From NCBI RefSeq assembly GCF_000420765.1, contig NZ_ATVO01000003.1, positions 124,001 through 188,000 of the forward strand: a stretch of 64,000 nt of DNA. Direction: 5' to 3'. The stretch is from Sandarakinorhabdus limnophila DSM 17366 (GTDB taxonomy: Bacteria; Pseudomonadota; Alphaproteobacteria; Sphingomonadales; Sphingomonadaceae). Positions 54,189 to 63,145 of the stretch are shown in pieces. A program made the translations under genes and the position numbers. Below the pieces are notes generated by a model. The model had not been told where the DNA came from. It did not search any database and saw only the letters and a list, made by a program, of their open reading frames with translations. Every line of letters begins with the position of its first letter. Positions within the stretch are counted from its first letter, which is position 1.

Positions 54189-55128
54189 CTAATATTCCCC
54201 AATCCAAGCTGTACAAACATCGGGCAGCATAAACGAACCATGCAATCAGACAAACAGCTGCAGCAGCCAGGTGAATTGAATTGTGTGCCGCAACCACTTG
54301 AATCAAATTATGGCTCTCAGCCACTACGCGCACAACCATTATCCAAAAGCATTTAAATATTTATCTGTTTCGTTATCAATGACTTGGAAGCAATACTCAG
54401 GCTGACACCGGCTGCGATCAGTCCTGTTGCAAGCGCCCGATGACCTTATACCCGCGACCCAGCAAAGCCTGACCCAGCCCAGCCTCAAGTCGGCCGCCGG
54501 CGCCGGGGAGGTAGTATATGGAGCGGGTCAGGCGGGGTGAGCCTGTCGGGAACTGATCGAGGCACTATCATCACCGTTGCGCCTGAAACATCACCATCCA
54601 ACGAGCAGATCAATATGTACGAAGGAAGCGCGGGTCCCGTATCTTGGAAAGGGGGGGGCCGGGGTGAGGTCTGGATGAGCAGCAATCTTGGAGGGGGTGG
54701 GGGTGCGTGTTCTTGCCGCTCCACATGCGCCCTAGGCCGGTTTCAAAGATGGGTAGAAGGGTGGGTACTACCCACGCCATTCTTTTAAGGATTTGAAAAC
54801 ATTGAATATATGGCGGCGCTGTCAGTCCAACTGCGAATCGTCTCCGGTAGCCGCAGCGTGCTGCAATCCGCCCTGCGTCCAACTCATGACTGCGCGCCAC
54901 TCTGCAAGGGCTGAGGCGCATTGGGTTTTGTAGATCTGTCGAATGATGAGACGGCGTTCCGGGTTGAAGTGCCGGATTTCCGGCTGCTTTGGCAAGCTCG
55001 AATCCCCAGCTGGGCCGTGCCACACTGGCCTGACAATCCCGATTGAAGACGGGCCAGATTGCGTAGAAACCGGCTATTTGCTGTCAGGCTTCTCCTGTAG
55101 GATGGCCGGGTCGTCAAAGGGGGGGGCA
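54189..55128. other. 940-base region without an intact gene
   Basis: The first 250 bases are AT-rich. A minus-strand stretch at 54418-54522 reads SIYYLPGAGGRLEAG, then LGQALLGRGYKVIGRLQQD and a stop. It resembles the N-terminus of a small alpha/beta hydrolase but is too short to be functional. The middle contains long G runs (54651-54658, 54692-54707). Several short frames are open but look non-coding. The ribosome-binding site of the DUF1800 gene (AAAGGGGGGG) is at the right end. Confidence 0.45.
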
Positions 55129-56835
55129 ATGACCAACATCAAGCTTGTTCAGCCTGAGGAAGCGCAGAGCGCGGCCGAACAGACGCGTGTTCAGGGCCTG
55201 CCTGTTGGGGCATTGGCGGGTATCACGGTCGCAGCCTTGGCGCTCGATGCGTGCGGCGGCTCATCATCCGGCGGCTCGACGTCATCCGCCCCGCCAGCAA
55301 CAGCTGCGCCTGTGCTCCGCACCACTGCTCTGTCGGCATCGCGGTTTCTGGCGCAGGCGTCGATGGGTGCAACAGCCGATTCGATCGCGCGGGTGCGAAC
55401 ACTCGGCTTCGACGACTGGATTACCGAACAGTTCAACCAACCGCGCTCCCAGACACGCTGGGACTGGCTTGTCGCCAATGGCTTCAACGTCGCTGGCAAC
55501 GTCAACAATGAATTCGGTTTCGACCCTGCGACATGGAGCCAGCTGATCACCGCACCCGACCAGCTTCGGCAGCGCGTCGGGATGGCGTTGCTTGATTTTC
55601 TGGTGGTCGGCATCAGCGGTCTGCCCGGCAATTTTCGGCAATTCTCGATGGCTGCCTATGTCGATGTCCTCATGGACAATGCCTTTGGCAATTACCGCAC
55701 CCTGCTCGATCAGATCAGCACCAGTGCCGCAATGGGTTCGTATTTGACCTTTCTCGGCAACCGCAGGGCCAACGCGACAACGGGCGCCCTGCCGGATGAG
55801 AATTACGCGCGCGAACTGATGCAATTGTTTACCATCGGACTGCAGGAGCTCAATGCCGATGGCAGCCCAAGGCTCAATGCCGGCGCACCGATCGAGACCT
55901 ATACACCGGACGATGTCAGCGGCATGGCGCGGGTCTGGACCGGTTGGAACCTCGATTCAACCGACAACAGCACGCCCGATCGCTATCGCCGGCCGATGGT
56001 CAATACGGCCGGCCAGCATGAAACCGGGGTGAAGACCTTTCTTGGCAGGTCGATCCCGGCCAACACCAATGGCCCAGACAGCAAGAACATGGCGCTCGAT
56101 ACGCTGTTTGCCCACGCCAATATCGCGCCCTTCGTATCGAAGCAGCTCATTCAACGCCTGGTGACGAGCAATCCGTCGCCAGCCTATGTCGGCCGCGTTG
56201 CCGCCGCCTTTGTCAACAATGGCAGCGGCGTTCGCGGCGATATGAGGGCGATCATCCGGGCGATCCTGACCGACAGCGAGGCGCGCAACGACGTTGCAGG
56301 CGCTTCGACATCGTTTGGCAAGGTTCGAGATCCGGTGTTGCGGCTGACCGGCTGGGCACGCGCGTATGGCGCCACCTCGCCAAGCAATGCCTGGGCGTTC
56401 GGCGATACCAGCGCCGTGACCCGACTGGCGCAGAGCCCCGGTCGATCGCCCAGCGTGTTTGGATTCTTCCGGCCCGGTTACACGCCGCCCAACAGCGCGA
56501 TTGCGAACGCGAACCTTGTTGCGCCGGAATTGCAGCTCGCCAACGAGACGTCGGTGATCGGCTATGTCAATTACATGCAGACAGTGGTTTCCACCGGGAT
56601 CGGCGATATCAGGGCGAATTACACTGATCTGATCGCCAAGGCACCGGTTTCGGCAAGCCTGATCGAAGACATCAACCTGGTCCTTGCCGCTGGCCAATTG
56701 AGTGCCGCCACCATCGCCCAGATCCAGGCCGTTGTGGACGGGATTGCGGCCGATACGCCGACAGGCCTCAACAACCGGGTCTTTATGGCGTTGCTGCTCA
56801 CCCTCGCGTCGCCTGAATATCTTGTGCAGAAATGA
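55129..56835 (+). CDS. DUF1800 protein
   Basis: The protein has 568 residues from ATG 55129. An N-terminal hydrophobic segment (VGALAGITVAALALDACGG) ends in a possible lipobox cysteine followed by a Gly/Ser/Ala linker. The body contains RFLAQASMGATADSI, NYARELMQLFTIGLQEL, RVWTGWNLDS and SVFGFFRPGYTPP, typical of DUF1800. These proteins are usually paired with a DUF1501 protein, as here by an ATGA overlap. Their function is unknown; an exported enzymatic or adhesion role has been suggested by distribution only. Confidence 0.88.
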   Translation: MTNIKLVQPEEAQSAAEQTRVQGLPVGALAGITVAALALDACGGSSSGGSTSSAPPATAAPVLRTTALSASRFLAQASMGATADSIARVRTLGFDDWITEQFNQPRSQTRWDWLVANGFNVAGNVNNEFGFDPATWSQLITAPDQLRQRVGMALLDFLVVGISGLPGNFRQFSMAAYVDVLMDNAFGNYRTLLDQISTSAAMGSYLTFLGNRRANATTGALPDENYARELMQLFTIGLQELNADGSPRLNAGAPIETYTPDDVSGMARVWTGWNLDSTDNSTPDRYRRPMVNTAGQHETGVKTFLGRSIPANTNGPDSKNMALDTLFAHANIAPFVSKQLIQRLVTSNPSPAYVGRVAAAFVNNGSGVRGDMRAIIRAILTDSEARNDVAGASTSFGKVRDPVLRLTGWARAYGATSPSNAWAFGDTSAVTRLAQSPGRSPSVFGFFRPGYTPPNSAIANANLVAPELQLANETSVIGYVNYMQTVVSTGIGDIRANYTDLIAKAPVSASLIEDINLVLAAGQLSAATIAQIQAVVDGIAADTPTGLNNRVFMALLLTLASPEYLVQK

Positions 56836-58226
56836 GGGCCCGATCCATGCTGCCAACCATGCCATCGCGTCGGACATTCCTGAAGGACAGCGCCGCACTG
56901 GGAGCCGCTGCGGCGGCGGCGCCATTCATCGGCACGCTTGGGGATATCGGCGCGGCTGCGGCTGCAACCGCGACGGACTACAAGGCGCTGGTCTGCATAT
57001 TCCTGTTTGGTGGCAATGATTATGCCAACACGCTGGTGCCCTATGATCCGGCAAGTCATGCGACCTACAGCGGGTTGCGCAGCAACATTGCCCTGGCGCG
57101 CACTGATCTTGCCGCGACGGCACTGAACCCGGCGACGCCGCTTGCCGGCGGCATCCAATATGCGCTGGCGCCATCGCTGGCGCCCTTGCTGCCGGTGTTC
57201 AATGCCGGCAAGATGGCGGCGATCCTCAATGTCGGAACGCTGATCCAGCCGACAACCAAGGCGCAGTATCTCGCCAGAAGCGTACCGTTGCCGCCAAAAT
57301 TGTTCAGCCACAACGATCAGCAATCCTTTTGGCAGGCGTCGACAGCCGAAGGCGCCAGATCGGGCTGGGGTGGACGCATGGCCGATCTGTTTCTGGCTCA
57401 GAACAGCAACCCGGTGGTGACAGCGATCAACGCCGCGGGTAACGCTGTCTTTCTGACCGGCAGGACGGCCAGCCAATATGCCGTGACCTCGACAGGGCCG
57501 GTTGCCCTGAATGGCAATGCCAGAACGCTGTTCGGATCGGCGGCCGGTGCGACGGCGTTGCAAGCGATCGTCGGCGCCACTCAGGCCAATCTGTTCGGCA
57601 ATGAACTGGCGCGCACGAGCAGCCGGGCGCTGACCGCCTACAACCAGGTCTCCACCGCACTGGCCGGCGCGCCGACGATTGCCACGCCGTATCCAACCGG
57701 CAACACGCTTGCCGACCAAATGAGAGTCGTTGCCCGGCTGATTTCGGTATCACAGGAGCTCGGCGCCAAGCGGCAGGTGTTCTTCGTCTCGCTCGGTGGC
57801 TTCGATCTCCACGCGGGGCTCGCGGCAACGCAGCCCGTTTTGCTTGGCAGGGTGGCCGATGCAATGCGCGCTTTCTATGATACCACCGTCGAACTTGGCG
57901 TCGCCAACCGCGTTACAGCATTCACGGCATCAGACTTCGGCCGCACCCTTCTGAGCAATTCGAGTGGCTCCGATCATGGCTGGGGCTCGATGCATTTTGT
58001 CGTCGGTGGCGCGGTCAACGGCCGCAACTTTTACGGCAGACCGCCGGTCCTCGCCGACAATGGCCCGGATGATGTCGGCCAGGGGCGGCTGTTGCCGGCG
58101 ATCAGCGTCGATCAATATGCGGCAACACTGGCGAGCTGGTTCGGCGTCAGCGCTGCCGATATGGCGAACGTGCTGCCGTTCATCGGCAATTATCCGGCGG
58201 CATCGCGCAACCTCGGCTTCATTTGA
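56832..58226 (+). CDS. DUF1501 protein with Tat signal
   Basis: The protein has 464 residues from ATG 56832, overlapping the DUF1800 stop (ATGA). The Tat motif SRRTFLKDSAALGAAAAAAP is at about 12-31, so the folded protein is exported. Features are FLFGGNDYANTLVPYD, SLGGFDLHAGL, FTASDFGRTLLSNSSGSDHGWG and VVGGAVNG. These match the DUF1501 (sulfatase-like) family, in which D-H-G-W-G supplies probable metal ligands. It works with the DUF1800 partner on an unknown substrate. It is convergent with virB11. Confidence 0.9.
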   Translation: MRARSMLPTMPSRRTFLKDSAALGAAAAAAPFIGTLGDIGAAAAATATDYKALVCIFLFGGNDYANTLVPYDPASHATYSGLRSNIALARTDLAATALNPATPLAGGIQYALAPSLAPLLPVFNAGKMAAILNVGTLIQPTTKAQYLARSVPLPPKLFSHNDQQSFWQASTAEGARSGWGGRMADLFLAQNSNPVVTAINAAGNAVFLTGRTASQYAVTSTGPVALNGNARTLFGSAAGATALQAIVGATQANLFGNELARTSSRALTAYNQVSTALAGAPTIATPYPTGNTLADQMRVVARLISVSQELGAKRQVFFVSLGGFDLHAGLAATQPVLLGRVADAMRAFYDTTVELGVANRVTAFTASDFGRTLLSNSSGSDHGWGSMHFVVGGAVNGRNFYGRPPVLADNGPDDVGQGRLLPAISVDQYAATLASWFGVSAADMANVLPFIGNYPAASRNLGFI

Positions 58227-58250
58227 TCTGCAACGGGTTGCGGGAACCGG

Positions 58251-59264
58251 TTACCGCATATCCTTGACCAGCGCGATTTCGGCGATGCCACGCTGACCCG
58301 AAGCGCCCCGTTCGACCTGAATGACAACATCGATCACGCTGTGGGCATAGGCGATGATCTCTTCACGTCCCAGATTGACACGCGCCTGCAGCGCCAGCAG
58401 CGCCACTTGCTCGATGGCCCCCCGAGGGCTGTCGGCATGGATCGTCGAAATCGAACCTGGGTGGCCGGTGTTGATCGCCCGCAGGAAGCTGAACGCCTCC
58501 TTGCCGCGCATTTCGCCAAGCAGCAAACGGTCAGGTCGCATCCGCAGCGAGGCCTGCAACAGGTCTTCGGTCGTCACCATGGCTTCACCGGTTTCGCCCC
58601 GCACCGCGACAAGACCGAGCGCATTGGGCCGACCCAGCGCAACCTCTGGCGTATCCTCGATGACGATGATGCGCTCATCCGTCGGAATCCGCTTCAAAAG
58701 CGCGTTCAGAAAGGTCGTCTTGCCGCTCGACGTGCCGCCAGCGACAAGGATGTTCTTGCGCGTGGCCACACAATGTTCGAGGAATCCGAGGATGTTGCCG
58801 GCGTCCAGCAGTTGGCGCAATTCGGCATCACGGCGCGCCGCATCGCCACTGTCGCGGGTCCTCACATTGGCAAAGGCGCCGGCCGCGGCATAATCCGCAA
58901 GATCGATGTCGACCTGGACGTGCTTGCGAATGGCAATCGCCAAATGTTGCCGGGTGGCCGGCGGTGCAATGATCTGGATGCGCGCGCCCCCTGGCAACAG
59001 GCCAGACAGCAGCGGCTGGGCGCGGTTGACACCCTGGTTGTTCGCGCGCGCCACCTGCGCCACCAGCCGCGCCAGCACGATCTCGCCAAGGCCCGCCACG
59101 GCGATCTGTTCCATCCCCCGCCGGCCGTTGCTTTCAACCCAGATCTCGTCCGGCCGGTTGATCAGGATTTCCGTGACGTCATCGCGCTCGAGCCATGGTG
59201 CCAGCGGCGCCAGGAAGGATCGCAGATAAACGCCGTCGGCACCGATGTCGGCCACGTTGGTCAT
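58251..59264 (-). CDS. virB11: Type IV secretion ATPase VirB11
   Basis: The protein has 337 residues. It is a hexameric traffic ATPase at the inner face of the T4SS. The N-terminal domain (VTEILINRPDEIWVE) precedes the ATPase core with Walker A GGTSSGKTTFLNA, Asp box IVIEDTPEV, Walker B RPDRLLLGEMRG and the His box TGHPGSISTIHAD. The length is normal. It is the last gene of the leftward operon, overlaps virB10 by four bases, and converges with the DUF1501 gene 24 bases away. Confidence 0.95.
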   Translation of the reverse strand: MTNVADIGADGVYLRSFLAPLAPWLERDDVTEILINRPDEIWVESNGRRGMEQIAVAGLGEIVLARLVAQVARANNQGVNRAQPLLSGLLPGGARIQIIAPPATRQHLAIAIRKHVQVDIDLADYAAAGAFANVRTRDSGDAARRDAELRQLLDAGNILGFLEHCVATRKNILVAGGTSSGKTTFLNALLKRIPTDERIIVIEDTPEVALGRPNALGLVAVRGETGEAMVTTEDLLQASLRMRPDRLLLGEMRGKEAFSFLRAINTGHPGSISTIHADSPRGAIEQVALLALQARVNLGREEIIAYAHSVIDVVIQVERGASGQRGIAEIALVKDMR

Positions 59265-60334
59265 GGCGTCTTCTCGCGTACCTTGGAAAAATCCAGGTCC
59301 CGCGCCACAAAGACCCGCACCGGCGTGCCCTGCATCACCTTGATTGTCGGGGCGATATCGATCTGACGCTGCAGGGCGATGCTCGCCAATTGGTTGGCCT
59401 GGCTGACATTGCCGATCAGCACCTGTGATCCATTGCGTGCCGTATTGGCGAGATAATCGATGCCGCCGGTGATCACCGAAAGCAACGTCGCCGCGCCGAA
59501 ACGCTTCATGAAGTGCGTATCGACCTTACCGCCCAGTCCGGTGGAGCCGAGCGGGTCCGTCGCCGCCGACACCAGCTGGACGGACACGCCGTCGCTGCGC
59601 AGCACGCGCGTCCAGATGACAAAGGCGCGGGACTGGCCAAGCGCAACGCCGCTCGAATATTGGCCGATCAGGCGACTGCCGCGCGGAATGAGGACCTTGT
59701 TGCCATCAAAGCCGGCCACATCGCGGCTGACAACGGCGCGGACCAGCCCCGGCAAATCCGAATTGATCGCGGTTTCCAGCACGGCGGCGATGATCGTACC
59801 CTGCGGAATGACCATGGTGGTCGATGCGAGTTGATCCGTGCCGACGCTTTCGGTTGGGCTGCGCGCCACGCGGTCGGCGAAGACCTCATTGGCGGTCAGC
59901 TTATCGGCTGTACCGGCCGCAGCCTTGGCCGCGTCGGCGGTGAGCGCCGGGCGATCGCTGACGCTGGTATCGACAATCAGGGCCGGCGTTGTCGATCGGC
60001 GTTCAGGCAGCGGCGGCGCGGTTTCGACCGGGGCCGGAGCTGCCACCACAGGCGGCGGTTCAGGCTCGGCCACGGTTGGCGGGGGCGCAACTGGTGTCAG
60101 GACCGGTGGCGGCGGCAAATCGATCGTCGATGGCACGGCTGCCGGTGCCGTCGGCACTGTGGCCGCAACGTCAACCGGCTTGCCCGCCTGCAAGCCGGCA
60201 AACGTGGCGGCACCCAGCGCCAGCACGCCGACGAACCCGAGCGGCAGCAGCCAGCGGTTGGGCGGGCGTGACACCGCCGGCAGCGACGCGGCGCGGACGG
60301 CTGCGAGGGCGTCGTCAGGGCTGGGATTGGCCAT
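59261..60334 (-). CDS. virB10: Type IV secretion protein VirB10
   Basis: The protein has 357 residues from ATG 60334. It has a cytoplasmic N-terminus, one membrane span (about 33-50), a long proline-rich periplasmic linker (PPPPVLTPVAPPPT) and the C-terminal TrbI beta-barrel domain (IPQGTIIAAVLETAINSD, KVLIPRGSRLIGQYSSG, FGAATLLSVITGG). It spans both membranes and senses ATP hydrolysis to open the outer channel. It begins 11 bases after virB9. Confidence 0.93.
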   Translation of the reverse strand: MANPSPDDALAAVRAASLPAVSRPPNRWLLPLGFVGVLALGAATFAGLQAGKPVDVAATVPTAPAAVPSTIDLPPPPVLTPVAPPPTVAEPEPPPVVAAPAPVETAPPLPERRSTTPALIVDTSVSDRPALTADAAKAAAGTADKLTANEVFADRVARSPTESVGTDQLASTTMVIPQGTIIAAVLETAINSDLPGLVRAVVSRDVAGFDGNKVLIPRGSRLIGQYSSGVALGQSRAFVIWTRVLRSDGVSVQLVSAATDPLGSTGLGGKVDTHFMKRFGAATLLSVITGGIDYLANTARNGSQVLIGNVSQANQLASIALQRQIDIAPTIKVMQGTPVRVFVARDLDFSKVREKTP

Positions 60335-60345
60335 GGGGCGCCCGG

Positions 60346-61143
60346 TCAACCGAACAGGCCGCGCTTGCGCGACCGCGCCTCGCGCGGGCGGGGGGCAGCA
60401 GCGCCGGGCTCAATGGCGCGCAACGCATCGTTGAACACCTTGGTCACCTGCGGGCCGCTGCGCAGCACGAACTGGCCAGCCAGCTGTTCGACCACGAAAT
60501 AGCGCCCTTTGACGATATGATTGACCAGGCTTTCCTTGCCGTCGGCGCCAACCGCGAACACAGCCGGGGTGTCGATGCCGGCCGGCCATTGGAAATAGGT
60601 GAAGCGGCCATCATCGAAAACGCGCGACGGTAGGTTCGATTTGTCGCCGGTATAGCTATAGGCGAAATTCCAGCTTTCCGGTGGCAACGCGTCGCTGACC
60701 AGCGGCTCCCCGGCGGCCGTTTGTCCTGCGGCCAGTTCCTCGTTGGGATAGATGAAGCGGATATCGAAGGTCTGGTTGCGGCGCATGCTGGCCGACTGGA
60801 CGATCAGTTCGAAATTGTAGCGCCGCGCGTTGGTGACAACGGTCATATTGGTGCTGGCGATCGAATCGATCGGTTTCAGAAACAGCAAATCGGCCTTGCG
60901 GTTCGGCGTCGCCTGCCACGCCTGCGAATCGCCGATCGAGACATTTTCGATGCGCTCACCAGGCCCGAATGCGATGACCATCTGATATCCCGGCTGGCCC
61001 GTGATGGTGACCACCTCGCGCGGGTTGTAGACGACGGTGCGGATGCGCGGATCGACCGGGCTGGCGACAGGGGTCTGCGCTGCGCTGGCAGCACTGCCAA
61101 TCGCCACCAGCAGCGTCACCAAAAGGGGTTTGATAACAGTCAT
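60346..61143 (-). CDS. virB9: Type IV secretion protein VirB9
   Basis: The protein has 265 residues from ATG 61143 with a signal peptide ([21 protein letters not shown]). It has DPRIRTVVYNPREVVTITG, GERIENVSIGDSQAWQ, LFLKPIDSIASTNMTVVTNARRYNFEL, and the C-terminal NFAYSYTGDKSNLPSRVFDDGRFTYFQW, VVEQLAGQFVLRSG. This is the outer-membrane core subunit that normally pairs with the VirB7 lipoprotein. No virB7 is visible in the adjacent intervals. It overlaps virB8 by four bases. Confidence 0.95.
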   Translation of the reverse strand: MTVIKPLLVTLLVAIGSAASAAQTPVASPVDPRIRTVVYNPREVVTITGQPGYQMVIAFGPGERIENVSIGDSQAWQATPNRKADLLFLKPIDSIASTNMTVVTNARRYNFELIVQSASMRRNQTFDIRFIYPNEELAAGQTAAGEPLVSDALPPESWNFAYSYTGDKSNLPSRVFDDGRFTYFQWPAGIDTPAVFAVGADGKESLVNHIVKGRYFVVEQLAGQFVLRSGPQVTKVFNDALRAIEPGAAAPRPREARSRKRGLFG

Positions 61144-61895
61144 TGGCTTGCCTCTGGCGTTGCGGATGACGGCGCGGCATCCCCGGTCGGCACCGCCTGC
61201 GGCATTGATTCCGCATCGCGCCGATAGTGCGACACCTGAAAGCCGAGCGGGTTGAGCAAGCGGTCTTCGGCCGCAAGCGGCGCCCCGGAAAATCCAAAGC
61301 GCACCACCGTCGCCCAATCGCGCCGCGTCACCGGACCATCGCCATCGCGGCGGTCGGTCGAAAAGCGCACCAGCGCATTGTTCTTGTCGATCAAGGCGAT
61401 CGACTTGATCATCGTCGTGATCAGCGTTTCGGCGTTGGCGGAATTGAGCACTGATTGCGGGTTGGCGCGGTCAAAGGCGCGCAGATAATCGCGACGCGCC
61501 TGTCCCGTCGACCACAGGCCGACCTTGCGGTAACTGGCAGCAAGATCGGCGGCGTCGAGCGTTTCACGGGCGATGACATATTGCGCCAGCGCCGACTGGG
61601 TGAGCGCCTCGTTCTCGCTCAGCGGCCCGAGAACGACGCCGCGCGCCAATTCGGCATGACCGGTCTGGCGATCGACGGTAATCGTGTAGGGAACCACGGT
61701 CTTCAGCGGCAGCAGAAGGATCAATGCCAGCCCTTGGACGACGGCGAGGCCAAGCGCGACACAAGCGACCCACCAGGCGCGGGCACGCGATGCGCGCAGG
61801 CCGGCATTGACGTCCTGCGCCCAACTTGCCGCCTCGGCGCGATAGGCTGCCGGGATCACGGCAGCAGGGGGGGGCAGCTTTTCCATCATGTCCAT
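61140..61895 (-). CDS. virB8: Type IV secretion protein VirB8
   Basis: The protein has 251 residues from ATG 61895. A single membrane span (about 42-64) precedes the NTF2-like periplasmic domain: VVPYTITVDRQTGHAEL, YVIARETLDAADL, LVRFSTDRRDGDGPVTRRDWATVVRF, and NPLGFQVSHYRRDAE. It is the assembly factor linking inner-membrane and core subunits. A Pro/Ala/Ser tail follows. The start overlaps the virB6 stop region by 10 bases. Confidence 0.93.
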   Translation of the reverse strand: MDMMEKLPPPAAVIPAAYRAEAASWAQDVNAGLRASRARAWWVACVALGLAVVQGLALILLLPLKTVVPYTITVDRQTGHAELARGVVLGPLSENEALTQSALAQYVIARETLDAADLAASYRKVGLWSTGQARRDYLRAFDRANPQSVLNSANAETLITTMIKSIALIDKNNALVRFSTDRRDGDGPVTRRDWATVVRFGFSGAPLAAEDRLLNPLGFQVSHYRRDAESMPQAVPTGDAAPSSATPEASQ

Positions 61896-63145
61896 TTCAC
61901 CATACCCTGGCCGCCGTTGGCAAAGCCAGCGCGCGGGGTGATGCGGCGACGGCCCTGGCCCAGCCGTCCGGCAACGGCCACCGGGTCAATCGCGCTCAGC
62001 GCTGCCGGTTCGGCGGCGCGCGACACCAGCAGGTCGCGGGGCTGCGCAGCGGCACCGGCCAACGGGGCAGTCTGGACAAGATTGACAATGGTCTCGGTGC
62101 GGCTCTGTTCAGGCGCAGACATGCGCGGCACCGTCAGCGCCGTTTCGGCCGTTGTGCGCAATGGCGCCTGCGCACCCCTGGGCAAGCGCAGACCGGCTGC
62201 GATAATGCCGGCAAGGGCCAACGCCTGCGAAAGCACGACGGCAAAGACCACAACGATCATCAGGATCGCCAACGCCGGCGTATCACGAAACGCCGTGATC
62301 GGCCCTGGGGGCAGGCTGGCGACAAAGGGCGTCAGCACAGTGACCAGCACGCCCGTCAGCGGCAACACGATCAACGGCACCAATGCGAACTTCACCGCCG
62401 CGCGCAGCCAACCTTCCGACAGCCCGCGGGTTGCGCCGAACAGGCCGAAGGCGATGAACAATGGGCCGACCACCAGCAGCAGGGCGAGGATGATGCGGAC
62501 AATCAACAACAGCCCGACGCTGCTCGCCATCATCAGCAAGGCGCTGAGCCACAGCACCATCGCAACAAATTGCGGCGCCCCCGGAACAAAGCCAACGATC
62601 GCAGTCGGCGCCGGCGCTGTTGGTGGCGGCGCCCCGGCGGCGGGCGGTGGCGTCGGCGACGGCAACGTGGCAGCGGCGTCAGCGACCGGCGCGGCCGGGT
62701 CGCGCTGCTGCCAGGCAGCGCCGGCATAATCGGTGATGGCATCGAAAAGCTGTTGCTCGCCAACAATCACCGCATCGCCGGTGCCGGCGCTGGCACCCGG
62801 CATCACCAGGGCAGCGACCTGCTGGGGGCCATCGAACAACAGCTTGAAGACCAGCCGATCATAGGCCGGCCAATTCGTCGCCAGTGACAGCACCAACCCG
62901 ATCCGAATGAAATGCGGCACGATTTCGCCCAGCGACAGCGAAGCAAGGCCGAGCGCCAGCCGATAGCCATAGATTGCGACATACAGTGTCAGGCTAATCG
63001 TCAGCGCGGCTTCAAGGCTGCCGCCCGGCGCCATCAGGCCGGCAAAGGATGCTTCGACCTTATCGGCGATAAAGCAGTCCACACTGCCCAGAAGATCGCG
63101 CGCCAGGCTCGGCGGCCCGCTGGCAAGGCTGCAGGCGCCGCTCAT
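61886..63145 (-). CDS. virB6: Type IV secretion protein VirB6 (TrbL/VirB6 family)
   Basis: The protein has 419 residues from ATG 63145, with six or so membrane helices: AALTISLTLYVAIYGYRLALGL, WLSALLMMASSVGLLLIVRIILALLLVVGPLFIAFGLF and LAILMIVVVFAVVLSQALAL. A proline/alanine-rich stretch lies in the middle (about residues 160-190). A hydrophilic C-terminal tail follows. It forms the inner-membrane channel. The gene overlaps virB4 upstream by four bases, which leaves no room for virB5. Confidence 0.88.
   Translation of the reverse strand: MSGACSLASGPPSLARDLLGSVDCFIADKVEASFAGLMAPGGSLEAALTISLTLYVAIYGYRLALGLASLSLGEIVPHFIRIGLVLSLATNWPAYDRLVFKLLFDGPQQVAALVMPGASAGTGDAVIVGEQQLFDAITDYAGAAWQQRDPAAPVADAAATLPSPTPPPAAGAPPPTAPAPTAIVGFVPGAPQFVAMVLWLSALLMMASSVGLLLIVRIILALLLVVGPLFIAFGLFGATRGLSEGWLRAAVKFALVPLIVLPLTGVLVTVLTPFVASLPPGPITAFRDTPALAILMIVVVFAVVLSQALALAGIIAAGLRLPRGAQAPLRTTAETALTVPRMSAPEQSRTETIVNLVQTAPLAGAAAQPRDLLVSRAAEPAALSAIDPVAVAGRLGQGRRRITPRAGFANGGQGMVKWT

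Noticed and set aside
54418-54522. Minus-strand hydrolase-like head (SIYYLPGAGG) as an independent gene
   Set aside because: About 35 codons with no convincing start codon and a stop long before any catalytic motif; kept only as a possible remnant.
54537-54788. 83-codon plus-strand frame with Gly- and Cys-rich end
   Set aside because: No ribosome-binding site, low-complexity G runs and no recognisable domain; more likely non-coding.
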